Source: CAZTTH01 sp964615975
GTDB taxonomy: Bacteria; Verrucomicrobiota; Lentisphaeria; JABSQK01; JAJFLO01
Assembly: GCA_964615975.1 (NCBI GenBank)
Contig: CAZTTH010000073.1
Location: forward strand, 1-13,964
Direction: 5' to 3'
DNA length: 13,964 bases
Position numbers and translations under genes: made by a program. The notes beneath the pieces were generated by a model. The model had not been told where the DNA came from. It saw nothing but the letters and a program-made list of their open reading frames with translations, and did no database searches. Of this stretch, positions 1 to 7,214 are shown piece after piece (the stretch's first letter is position 1; each line of letters starts with the position of its first letter).

Positions 1-19
1 CTGACGATAGCGCGCCGCC

Positions 20-540
20 GTTGGAGTCCAGTCCCGCAATGCGGGACTGCTTCCGAAAGGCGGCGCAAACTAAAGTTTGGACGCCAACAACGTCAGGCGA
101 GGAGAAGTTAATCGTTGGAGAAATGATGTTGGAGTCCAGTCCCGCAATGCGGGACGGCTTTCGAAAGGCGGAGCAAACTAAAGTTTGGACGCCAACAGCA
201 TCTGGCGAGGAGAAGTTAATTGTTGGAGAAATGAAGTTGGAGTCCAGTCCCGCAATGCGGGACTGTTTCGGATGTGCTCTAGACGGCGGAGCAAACTAAA
301 GTTTGTACTCCAACAAGGAACTCCAATCATGGCTGTCGCAGGAAGTCTGTTGGAGTCCAGTCCCGCAATGCGGGACTGCTTCCGGTGACGGCCCGGTATC
401 GGAGCAAACTAAAGTTTGTACTCCAACAGCATCTGGCAAAGAGAAGTTAATCGTTGGAGAAATGATGTTGGAGTACAGGCTTTTAGCCTGAATGGCAATA
501 ATGCCTGAGCGAGGAGCATCCTAAAAGGATGAACTCCAAA
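20..540. repeat. Tandem array of about 108-bp structured repeats
   Basis: Units begin at 20, 128, 236, 349 and 467, so the period is 108, 108, 113 and 118 bp. In the first four units an outer arm GTTGGAGTCC pairs with GGACGCCAAC (units 1 and 2) or GTACTCCAAC (units 3 and 4), one mismatch each. Inside are two hairpins: AGTCCCGC-AAT-GCGGGACT (30-48 in unit 1) and CAAACT-AA-AGTTTG (66-79 in unit 1). The fifth unit keeps the outer stem (468-474 with 533-539) but carries different inner hairpins, CAGGCT/AGCCTG (476-490) and CATCCT/AGGATG (517-531). Each unit could fold as a three-way junction. A linker rich in GGAGAAGTTAAT separates units. The open frames across the array are by-products of the repeats. 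No transposase or CRISPR-type spacer structure is present. Confidence 0.9.
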
Positions 541-649
541 CTCCACCAGCTTCAAACTCTACGCTAAACACATACTGCGGGACCGCTTCCGAACATCAGC
601 TAGTCCTGAGCACAAAATTGAAAGGAATGACATTGAAAGGAAAAAACTT

Positions 650-3472
650 ATGAAACCATCTCGTTGGGTTTTTTACTGGTTATCATTGCTGATAGTATCC
701 CCAGTGGTGCTATCCCAGACAGACCCCGCCATCACCTCGTGGCGGATCAATCAAAATGGCGCCACCGGGAGTAGCACGAACGCCGCCATTCATGCCATCG
801 TCAGCCAATATCCGGCGGATGTGCAGAGGGTGCGGTACAATTCCACCGATGTGTATATCGATGCCTCCGGTGTGCCGTCCTATTCTATCGGTCCATGGAC
901 AGCTAGTCCCAATGTCGCAACGGATCGCCACTGGCTGTTGCGGATACCCCGGTCGCCGACAGTGCAGTCAGGGACGAAAACCTCGACCCTGTTAGGTACT
1001 ATTGGCGTTTTTATTAATGGCGTGCCCATCTATAACGCTAAAGATGCCATTTCCTTTAATAACCAAGGCATTTGGAATCAGAACGCGGTCACCGTTGAAG
1101 GAGGATTGGTTTCGCCTTTTATCAATGCTTTTGACAGCGCCTTGGGACATCCTTCCGAGGTCTCTGGTGGAACGACCATCAATGGTTATAACGAAGGTGA
1201 ATATCACCATCATCAGCGGCCGGTAAGTCTCCTTGGTCAAATCGGAGATAGCAGCGCTACTCATTCGAAAATCGTTGGCTTCGCCTTTGACGGCTTTCCC
1301 GTTTATGGGCCTTACGGCTATGCCAACACCGATGGCACTGGCGGCGTGGTCCGAATAACGAGCAGTTATCGACTGAAGTCCGGTAATCGTCCGCCGCCAT
1401 CGGGAAGCAGTCCAGGCGGCGCCTACAATGGTAAATACATCGAGGATTATGAGTACGTATCCGGATTGGGTCACTTGGATCAATATAACGGCCGGACAAG
1501 CGTCACCCCCGAATACCCCGGTGGCATTTATCATTATCATGCGACGATCGATAGCTCCGGCAATTCAGCCTTTCCTTATATCATCGGTACTCAGTACTAT
1601 GGGGTGGTGGGGAATGATAATTTGACCCACACCGTGACGGTTCCGGAAAACACTGTTGATTATGGCGCCCCGGTGGCAATTTGTAAAGATATCACCATCG
1701 CATTGAATGCCGAGGGCAGCGCCAGCATCGTGGCTGAAGAGGTCAACAATGGTTCGAGCGTCACCTATGGGGCGCCTGCTCTGAGTGTTAACCCCAGCTC
1801 CTTCACCTGCGCTAACAAGGGCATAAACCCGGTGACCTTGACAGTAACTGATTTCTACAATAATACCGCCACCTGTTCCGCGACGGTGACGGTACTGGAT
1901 AACGCTACACCAACCATTGCCTGTCCCGACGGCGTGACCGTCGGCACCAACGATGGCTGCACCGCGACCGGGGTCGCCCTAGGAAATCCCATCACCAGCG
2001 ACAATTGCGCCGTCGCCAGCGTCACCAATAATGCGCCCACCATCTTCCCGCTCGGAAATACCTCCGTGATCTGGACGGTGACCGACACCGCCGGATTAAC
2101 CGCGACCTGCACACAATCCGTGACCGTCATCGACATTGACCCACCGACCATTGCCTGTCCCGACAGCGTGACCGTCGGCACCAACGATGGCTGCACCGCG
2201 ACCGGGGTCGCCCTAGGAAATCCCATCACCAGCGACAATTGCGCCGTCGCCAGCGTCACCAATAATGCGCCCACCATCTTCCCGCTCGGAAATACCTCCG
2301 TGATCTGGACGGTGACCGACACCGCCGGATTAACCGCGACCTGCACACAATCCGTGACCGTCATCGACATTGACCCGCCGACCATTACCTGTCCCGACGG
2401 CGTGACCGTCGGCACCAACGATGGCTGCACCGCGACGGACGTTAGCTTGGGAAACCCGATCACCAGCGACAATTGCGCCGTCGCCAGTGTCACCAATAAT
2501 GCGCCCACCATCTTCCCGCTCGGAAATACCTCCGTGATCTGGACGGTGACCGACACTGCCGGATTAACCGCGACCTGCACACAATCCGTGACCGTCAACG
2601 ACACTGACCCGCCGACCATCATGTGTTCTCCGGATATCGGACCATTGACACAGGCGATGGGAGAAAATGGAGTGGTGGTAACCTGGGCCGCGCCTATTGT
2701 AAGCGACCATTGTCCGGGCATGGTTTTGGCGCAGACCAGCGGGCCGGCAAGCGGCAGTTTGTTTTCAGTGGGGACAACGACGATCGGTTATACCGCCACT
2801 GATGCCGCCGGAAACATGGCGGAGTGCGACTTCTCGGTGACGGTGACCGCGGCGGCAGTACCGGTGACTCATAAACTCCACTTCGACCGCGACACCTACG
2901 AAGTCAGTCAAGGGCAGTCCTTGGAGGTGATGGTTATTTGGGATGGGGATATTGAGCAGAACGGCGATCAGGGAGCGGCAAACGGGTTATTCAGCTATGG
3001 GGTCAAGATAACAGTCGCGGGATCAACGGTTCAGCTTCCGGTGATTACGAGCATCGCTCCAGCCGGGGAGTTGGACTACAATGGCTTCGATGTCGGCGCG
3101 CTGACAACTGCCGGCGGAGCGATGGCGGGACTCAAGGGGACGATCGCTCTTAACGCGTTTGAGCCCTATTTCGGCGTCTTGATCGGCACAATGAATATTG
3201 ACACTGCCGGAGCCGCTCCCGGCGCCTACCAACTGGAGATGACCTTATACCGAACGCTGGGACCGGGGGAGGAAATCTTCATTGATTTTAATGGCACAGT
3301 TCTGGACGATTCGATCGTCTTTGAATCCTCAACTCTCATTGTCCAAAACCAAGCGGAACCGGTCACGGTCCCGACCTTGAATGAATGGGGGATGATCGCT
3401 TTGATACTCATGCTGGGATTGATGGCATATGGAAAAACTCACGTCAGGCACACAAAAAATCGATTTCAGTGA
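650..3472 (+). CDS. Secreted YHYH/HYR-domain surface protein with IPTL-CTERM sorting signal
   Basis: This 940-residue protein is probably exported and anchored at the cell surface. A signal peptide spans about residues 1-22. A YHYH-type domain follows (about 30-320) with YHHH at 185-188 and YHYH at 294-297; the function of that domain is not established, though His clusters suggest metal binding (inference). A HYR-like module lies at about 340-421, then three almost identical 78-residue HYR repeats (about 422-655), a divergent fourth (about 656-735), and a beta-rich, cohesin-like stretch (about 740-905). The C-terminus has VPTLNEWG at 907-914, a hydrophobic helix and a basic tail, the layout of IPTL-CTERM signals processed by exosortase-type enzymes; no such enzyme is encoded here. 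The start is supported by AAAGG 9 nt upstream, within a 10-bp direct repeat (617-626 and 632-641). No neighbour is co-oriented closely enough to form an operon. Confidence 0.9.
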   Translation: MKPSRWVFYWLSLLIVSPVVLSQTDPAITSWRINQNGATGSSTNAAIHAIVSQYPADVQRVRYNSTDVYIDASGVPSYSIGPWTASPNVATDRHWLLRIPRSPTVQSGTKTSTLLGTIGVFINGVPIYNAKDAISFNNQGIWNQNAVTVEGGLVSPFINAFDSALGHPSEVSGGTTINGYNEGEYHHHQRPVSLLGQIGDSSATHSKIVGFAFDGFPVYGPYGYANTDGTGGVVRITSSYRLKSGNRPPPSGSSPGGAYNGKYIEDYEYVSGLGHLDQYNGRTSVTPEYPGGIYHYHATIDSSGNSAFPYIIGTQYYGVVGNDNLTHTVTVPENTVDYGAPVAICKDITIALNAEGSASIVAEEVNNGSSVTYGAPALSVNPSSFTCANKGINPVTLTVTDFYNNTATCSATVTVLDNATPTIACPDGVTVGTNDGCTATGVALGNPITSDNCAVASVTNNAPTIFPLGNTSVIWTVTDTAGLTATCTQSVTVIDIDPPTIACPDSVTVGTNDGCTATGVALGNPITSDNCAVASVTNNAPTIFPLGNTSVIWTVTDTAGLTATCTQSVTVIDIDPPTITCPDGVTVGTNDGCTATDVSLGNPITSDNCAVASVTNNAPTIFPLGNTSVIWTVTDTAGLTATCTQSVTVNDTDPPTIMCSPDIGPLTQAMGENGVVVTWAAPIVSDHCPGMVLAQTSGPASGSLFSVGTTTIGYTATDAAGNMAECDFSVTVTAAAVPVTHKLHFDRDTYEVSQGQSLEVMVIWDGDIEQNGDQGAANGLFSYGVKITVAGSTVQLPVITSIAPAGELDYNGFDVGALTTAGGAMAGLKGTIALNAFEPYFGVLIGTMNIDTAGAAPGAYQLEMTLYRTLGPGEEIFIDFNGTVLDDSIVFESSTLIVQNQAEPVTVPTLNEWGMIALILMLGLMAYGKTHVRHTKNRFQ
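1913..2614 (+). repeat. Three 234-bp tandem repeats inside the HYR gene
   Basis: ACCATTGCCTGTCCCGAC or a close variant recurs at 1913, 2147 and 2381, and a fourth boundary is at 2615, so each unit is exactly 234 bp (78 codons). Copies 1 and 2 are nearly identical at DNA level. Copy 3 differs mainly in a block around 2435-2455. The near-identity at synonymous sites points to recent duplication or gene conversion. The repeat also keeps a long minus-strand frame open, which is not a gene. Confidence 0.97.
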
Positions 3473-3579
3473 TGAGTCATGGACATTGATCGCACTTGTC
3501 TGTTTCGGCTTGTAATTTGCCTGTCTGAATCTTGAGTATCAGGGCAAATATCTTGAGCGTGAAATATATTTGTCCCGAA

Positions 3580-4133
3580 TCAATAACCGAGCGTTTGTGA
3601 GGTTCGTTGGACCAGCTTGTTGGCGTGATGTTTACGACGAATTGCCTTGCCGGCGTCGTTATTGGCCAGGGCAAGAAAGAGGCGTCGTAATTCTTCGACC
3701 TGCCGCAATCGCTGTGTGATCGCTTATGAACTCATTTCAATTTTCACGGGTAATCTCCCGCAAGTAGTCAATGTCGTCCCGGTCTTGTCCTTTCCCGCGA
3801 AGATCAAATCATTCACGACTTTCGGCCTTGGGTTTGATGATTTTCCCGTCGATTTTTGAGGACGACGACGAGGACGAGTATTGAAGATTACAGTTCAACT
3901 GCCTGGATTTTCTAATGTTTCACTCCCCTCGGCGGTTCGTCGAGGTCAACACCATTACGAGCCGCGAGATCAATCATTCCCGAAAGACAATGAAAGCGTT
4001 CAGCCACCGGTAAAAAATTCATGCGCGCTTATTCATCGCCAAAAGCGCGAAAATGAAATTCGAATTCAGCGGCTTCGATCTGCCGCAAAACATGGCAGGA
4101 TAATGATATCGAGTATTTGTTAGTGGTGTTCAT
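3580..4133 (-). pseudogene. Decayed minus-strand coding remnants, family not recognised
   Basis: Between the HYR gene and the sterol desaturase there is no intact gene, but the minus strand holds consecutive protein-like stretches broken by stops and frame changes. An ATG at 4133 opens 34 codons and stops at 4029. In the same frame another ATG begins MNFLPVAERFHCLSGMIDLA and runs to a stop near 3945. Nearer the 3' end, DRDDIDYLREITREN appears in one frame. Then QRLRQVEELRRLFLALANND and RRKHHANKLVQRTSQTLGY appear in another frame, ending at TGA 3580-3582. The charged, helix-like residue pattern looks like former coding sequence. The KD/RDDIDYLRE phrase faintly resembles nucleotidyltransferase C-termini, but this is too weak to name. 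These could also be chance open frames. Confidence 0.3.
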
Positions 4134-4308
4134 GGGTTCGATTTGAGAAAATGGCGATTAAGGTCCGGCAACCACTCAAAATACCCTTTTGTGACCTAAA
4201 GTACGACCAATCATATGTGGTGTTTCTCGATTTAATTTTCAGTCTAAACCAATGGGTTTTACTGTAAATTTACACATGTTGACTCCGGTTCCCCGACCTG
4301 GGTCGCCA

Positions 4309-5103
4309 TCAGCCGGAATCAGAATCACGATCGATGGGAGTCAGCATCAATCCTTTGAAGGACTGGCGTTCAGCGTCATCATACCCCTTGAGTCCAAAGT
4401 GGATGGTGTCGGGATCCTTGACGACAACGTGGGAATTGAAAACGCGGTCCCAGAGCGAGAGAATGCTGCCATAATTGGAGTTGGTCTCGGGTTTGTAATC
4501 CGAATGATGCACCCAGTGCATGCCCGGAGTGACAATGAACAGGCGCAGCCAGTCATCCCATTTTTTGGGCAGGAGTATATTGCTGTGGTGAAAGAGAATG
4601 ATGGGGAAAAATATTGCCTCATACAAAGCCAACTGGGCCAGCGACATGCCCAGCAGGGCGGCGACCGGCAAACGCGCGAAGCTTCCCAGCAGGGCTTCGC
4701 CGGGATGAAAGCGCAGCGCCGATGTCACATCCAATTCCGGGTCACTGTGATGCATGCGATGCCAGCGCCATAAGAAGTGGATTTGATGATTCATCCGGTG
4801 CCAGACATACATCCACAAATCAAACAGGATCAGCGCCGCAATCGTTTTCATCCACCCGGGACCTGGCAGAGCGCGCGTCAATCCGAAGCGCTCGCTTTCA
4901 ACCCAGAGCAGAAATTTGGCGGTGATGCCGGTCACCAGCAGCGTTCCCAACAGGCCATTGAGTAATCCGATAAACAGATGTTTCAGGCCGTGGGCACGTC
5001 GTTGGCGGCGGTTGGTGATGAATGATTCAAAATGGGGAAGCCAGCTTTCCAGAGTCCAGATTATGACCAGCACAGCGGCAATGATATAGGGTTTATCGCT
5101 CAT
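4309..5103 (-). CDS. Sterol desaturase / fatty acid hydroxylase family membrane protein
   Basis: This 264-residue integral membrane protein belongs to the fatty acid hydroxylase superfamily, which uses a His-coordinated di-iron centre and O2 to hydroxylate or desaturate lipids. The family's His boxes are visible: HRMNH (102-106), HRMHH (115-119) and HWVHH (196-200), with an extra FHH at 171-173. Hydrophobic segments lie at about 5-20, 42-66, 86-100 and 145-170. The late motif NYGSILSLWDRVF (210-222) is typical of the bacterial members. Length matches the family. The substrate cannot be read from sequence; sterols, hopanoids, carotenoids and fatty acids are all possible. The ATG has no strong ribosome-binding site. 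The neighbours, a decayed gene and a lipoprotein more than 300 bp away, give no pathway clue. Confidence 0.92.
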   Translation of the reverse strand: MSDKPYIIAAVLVIIWTLESWLPHFESFITNRRQRRAHGLKHLFIGLLNGLLGTLLVTGITAKFLLWVESERFGLTRALPGPGWMKTIAALILFDLWMYVWHRMNHQIHFLWRWHRMHHSDPELDVTSALRFHPGEALLGSFARLPVAALLGMSLAQLALYEAIFFPIILFHHSNILLPKKWDDWLRLFIVTPGMHWVHHSDYKPETNSNYGSILSLWDRVFNSHVVVKDPDTIHFGLKGYDDAERQSFKGLMLTPIDRDSDSG

Positions 5104-5363
5104 CTAGGGTTATTTTTGAAAGTGGCTGACATCAGGCATTATCGATTTTTATCGCAATCCATAATAAAGCCATGCGAAGGTTATATATCAAGAAAAACGT
5201 GATTAACGGGATTAACCCTGCGTTATCAGATCATACAGAACTTTAAGGATGAGGCACGGCGAACTGATGGACTTTGTCAGCAAAAGTGTACTGTAGAACC
5301 GTTGACTTCGAGCGCTTGGATCGCCGTCGGATTTCCTTTTATTATAGCCTGAATGGGATTATC

Positions 5364-5438
5364 GGGGTCAAACCTACGCTATGGACAACATAAAATTTTT
5401 CCCTCGTCCATAATTGTCCATAGCGTAGGTTTGACCCC
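5364..5438. mobile_element. 75-bp inverted-repeat element, copy 1 (MITE/REP-like)
   Basis: Perfect 25-bp inverted arms lie at 5364-5388 and 5414-5438 around a 25-bp AT-rich loop. The arm begins GGGGTCAAACCTACG and ends CTATGGACAA. The element ends 13 bp from the stop codon of the minus-strand lipoprotein gene, so as RNA its long hairpin may also act as a terminator or stabiliser. A second copy lies at 6793-6865. Paired arms of this kind are typical of non-autonomous palindromic elements, some mobilised by REP-associated tyrosine transposases. No such transposase is in the window. Confidence 0.85.
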
Positions 5439-5451
5439 AATTTCCTATAAT

Positions 5452-5895
5452 CTATTTTAGTATTTCGATGAGTTCCGCTTTAGAAATGGGTGCCTTCATT
5501 GAGAATGGAGAATTCTCTTGTTTATTCCGCTTGTCGACACGAATCACAACTCTGCAAGTTCGATCCTCATTTGCATAAAGATTCAGTGAGACAATAGAAA
5601 TAGTTGACTCTGACAACTGGGTTGATTCAAAAAATGACAGGTATGGACCACTCGGATAGGAGTTCACAATTTCAGACACTGGACAGACCTTAAAAAGTTC
5701 ATCCACCCGCTTGAAAGTTGCAAGAATGTCCTGTTGTTTTCGCAGGGACGTAAGCTCAGCGAATGTCGCATATTTGGTCGTATAATAATTACGAATGGTG
5801 TTTGCGATTTCGGTACAGGCTTTGCCTGTATTCAATTCGAATGTCTGGCATCCTGTCAAGACGAAAAGCAGTAATGTTATCAGTATACCTTTCAT
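5452..5895 (-). CDS. Small predicted lipoprotein, unknown function
   Basis: This is a 147-residue product when started at 5895. An ATG 36 bp upstream (5931) is in frame, but the 5895 start gives a compact lipoprotein signal: MKGILITLLLFVLTGC, with lipobox LTGC and the modified Cys at 16. The mature part is about 131 residues, hydrophilic, with three further cysteines and a basic stretch VDKRNKQ near the C-terminus. I do not recognise the family. No clear Shine-Dalgarno sequence precedes either ATG. The ATG sits only 5 nt after GTTAGAT, the right core of an attC-like palindrome, a spacing usual in integron cassettes. An inverted-repeat element abuts its 3' end. Expression as a single gene seems likely. 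Confidence 0.75.
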   Translation of the reverse strand: MKGILITLLLFVLTGCQTFELNTGKACTEIANTIRNYYTTKYATFAELTSLRKQQDILATFKRVDELFKVCPVSEIVNSYPSGPYLSFFESTQLSESTISIVSLNLYANEDRTCRVVIRVDKRNKQENSPFSMKAPISKAELIEILK

Positions 5896-5900
5896 CGTTA

Positions 5901-5990
5901 ATCTAACGTCAAGCTCACTCACGACGAACATGTGACTCTGCCATCGGAGAGCGCTCGGTTGAGCCGTTGAGTGAAGTGTCTGGTTCGGAT
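5901..5990 (-). other. attC-like imperfect palindrome
   Basis: Read on the minus strand, the segment opens with ATCCGAAC and ends with GTTAGAT, a perfect match to the integron core consensus GTTRRRY. Inner arms pair: TCACTCA (5915-5921 on the plus strand) with TGAGTGA (5968-5974). The centre holds the palindrome GAGCGCTC (5949-5956). The 90-nt length is within the attC range. It lies 3' of the DUF2442 gene and 5 nt before the lipoprotein ATG, where an attC should lie between two cassettes. The left core matches the consensus poorly, so this remains a candidate. The rest of the gap, 5991-6237, is AT-rich and shows nothing recognisable. Confidence 0.35.
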
Positions 5991-6237
5991 TTGGGTTTAA
6001 GATTTGTTTTGGTTATTTTATGCAAAAAAGGAACTCGAATTTTCTTTTGAGTAAATCGTATCTAAAAAAATTATCAATATTTTCTCGGCGTCAGGAAAAA
6101 TTAAAACCTAATGAAATCTCCGAAAACCTATCATCGCCGATCGGATACCCTAACCATATCTCATCGCTTTGCTTTCCCGAACGGATAGGATGAGTCACAG
6201 TCAGAACTGGCACGCAAGCCGTTTCTGACGATTGAGC

Positions 6238-6555
6238 TCAATCCGTTTGTTCGGACAGTTTATTATCATACCATTGCTTCCACTTTTGAAAGGACTTAGC
6301 ACCTTCTCCAGATGGCTGTCCGAACAATATATTCTCAATACTGATGTCTTCGTCAAGTTCCGGCCAATGGATACCGTGCCCGCCGCCAATTAATTCGTAG
6401 ATTTCACGATGCCGCACCAATGCGTGGGAAAGTCGAGGATACCAGGAAATCGGCACACTCACGACACGGCCGTCATCTAATGCCACGGTCAAGGCGTCTT
6501 CTGTAATACTAACTTTTAGGGCAGTAGGACTACTCGCCAATGTCAAAATACTCAT
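6238..6555 (-). CDS. DUF2442 domain-containing protein
   Basis: This 105-residue protein is essentially one DUF2442 domain. The conserved series LDDGRVVSVPISWYPRL is followed by IYELIGGGHGIHWPELDEDI (the GIHWPELDEDIS signature) and ILFGQPSG. An upstream ATG in the same frame (6666) would add 37 residues, but those codons belong to the overlapping DUF4160 frame. The ATG at 6555 has a strong GGAGGT 5 nt upstream. DUF2442 genes are commonly paired with DUF4160 genes, and the pair is often discussed as toxin-antitoxin-like. The biochemical role is not established. Here the first partner is truncated, so the pair is probably not functional as a unit. Confidence 0.87.
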   Translation of the reverse strand: MSILTLASSPTALKVSITEDALTVALDDGRVVSVPISWYPRLSHALVRHREIYELIGGGHGIHWPELDEDISIENILFGQPSGEGAKSFQKWKQWYDNKLSEQTD

Positions 6556-6667
6556 TCCAAACCTCCAGTAATTTGTTTTCATTCTTCTCTGTAAGACTCT
6601 CAACGAGGCGCAATTCGGCCCCACCAAATCCTCGATTCCAAGACAAGCGTACTGGTGAATTGGCATT
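6530..6667 (-). pseudogene. 5'-truncated DUF4160 gene
   Basis: In the frame one base off from the DUF2442 gene, the minus strand reads SPVRLSWNRGFGGAELRLV and then NKLLEVWNEYF before TAG at 6530-6532. This is the C-terminal half of a DUF4160 protein (usual length about 80 residues). An in-frame TAG at 6668-6670 lies just upstream, and the N-terminal half, with the expected EPPHVHV-like motif, cannot be found in the preceding 120 bp. The remnant overlaps the DUF2442 start by 26 nt, the usual translational-coupling arrangement of this pair. A deletion or rearrangement with its breakpoint near 6660 explains the loss. Confidence 0.7.
6561..6566 (-). promoter_or_regulatory. Ribosome-binding site deciding the DUF2442 start
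   Basis: GGAGGT on the minus strand lies 5 nt before the ATG at 6555. It sits inside the DUF4160 reading frame (LLEVW codons) and supports the short start over the ATG at 6666. Confidence 0.75.
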
Positions 6668-6792
6668 CTACTGAAAACTCAAAAGCAATTTTATCCACAC
6701 GAATTACGTTTACAAGTGTATTGGTATGAAACCTTAATATCAAGATTCATCTGAACAGAAGATGCTGATTCCGGAAAGTCAACGAGGAAATT

Positions 6793-6865
6793 GGGGTCAA
6801 CCCTACGCTATGGACAACTATACACCAATGATTTTCATAATTGTCCATAGCGTAGGATTGACCCC
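6793..6865. mobile_element. 73-bp inverted-repeat element, copy 2 (MITE/REP-like)
   Basis: Arms lie at 6793-6817 and 6841-6865, 25 bp each with one mismatch, around a 23-bp loop that differs from copy 1. The ninth base of the arm is C on the left and T (complement) on the right, whereas copy 1 has A in both, so the arms have diverged independently. It lies about 125 bp upstream of the truncated DUF4160 gene. Confidence 0.85.
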
Positions 6866-7010
6866 CCGGCGTTCTGTCATGATCTCACCATATATAGGGA
6901 GATGGTGGAACAAGTGAGGACGGCGCTGTGTATTTTGTATCATGTGAAATTGAGCGTAACCTGGGTTAGACCTAAAATTGTCAGGTTTTCGAGAATTACT
7001 TAATAATATG

Positions 7011-7095
7011 TCGCTCCTTCAGAGCTTTGATTTCATATTAAAACTCTACCCAGGGCGTTGCCCTGGGCTGATATATCACAGCCCTTCAGGCTTAA
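7011..7095. repeat. Three-hairpin intergenic repeat
   Basis: A central perfect hairpin CCCAGGGC-GTT-GCCCTGGG (7049-7067) is flanked by smaller hairpins with a CTTCA loop: GCTC/GAGC (7014-7025) and AGCC/GGCT (7080-7092). Composite CCTTCAGGGCT / CCCAGGGCGTTGCCCTGGG repeats of this type recur between genes in many environmental bacterial genomes (recollection, not searched). The 64-codon minus-strand frame through it is unlikely to be a gene. The rest of 6866-7214 shows nothing else recognisable. Confidence 0.6.
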
Positions 7096-7214
7096 ATATA
7101 TACACCTTACATTGATGTAATTTGCGAAAACCTGATGATGTTGATACTGATTATATATCCCCATCCACCACCGCGAAGCCACATCACCTGTCTCCCGAAT
7201 AAACTGGCATTCCA

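Noticed and set aside
21..491. Overlapping open frames, or a CRISPR array, in the 5' repeat region
   Set aside because: The frames merely translate the structured repeats. Repeat units are about 70-80 bp of paired arms with conserved linkers, not short repeats with unique spacers, and no cas gene is present.
992..1540. 182-codon minus-strand open frame opposite the YHYH domain
   Set aside because: It is antisense to a clearly recognisable protein domain and its own translation shows no motif.
1855..2721. 288-codon minus-strand open frame
   Set aside because: It is antisense to the 234-bp HYR repeats. Its length comes from repeating one stop-free antisense frame three times, with no ribosome-binding site or recognisable fold.
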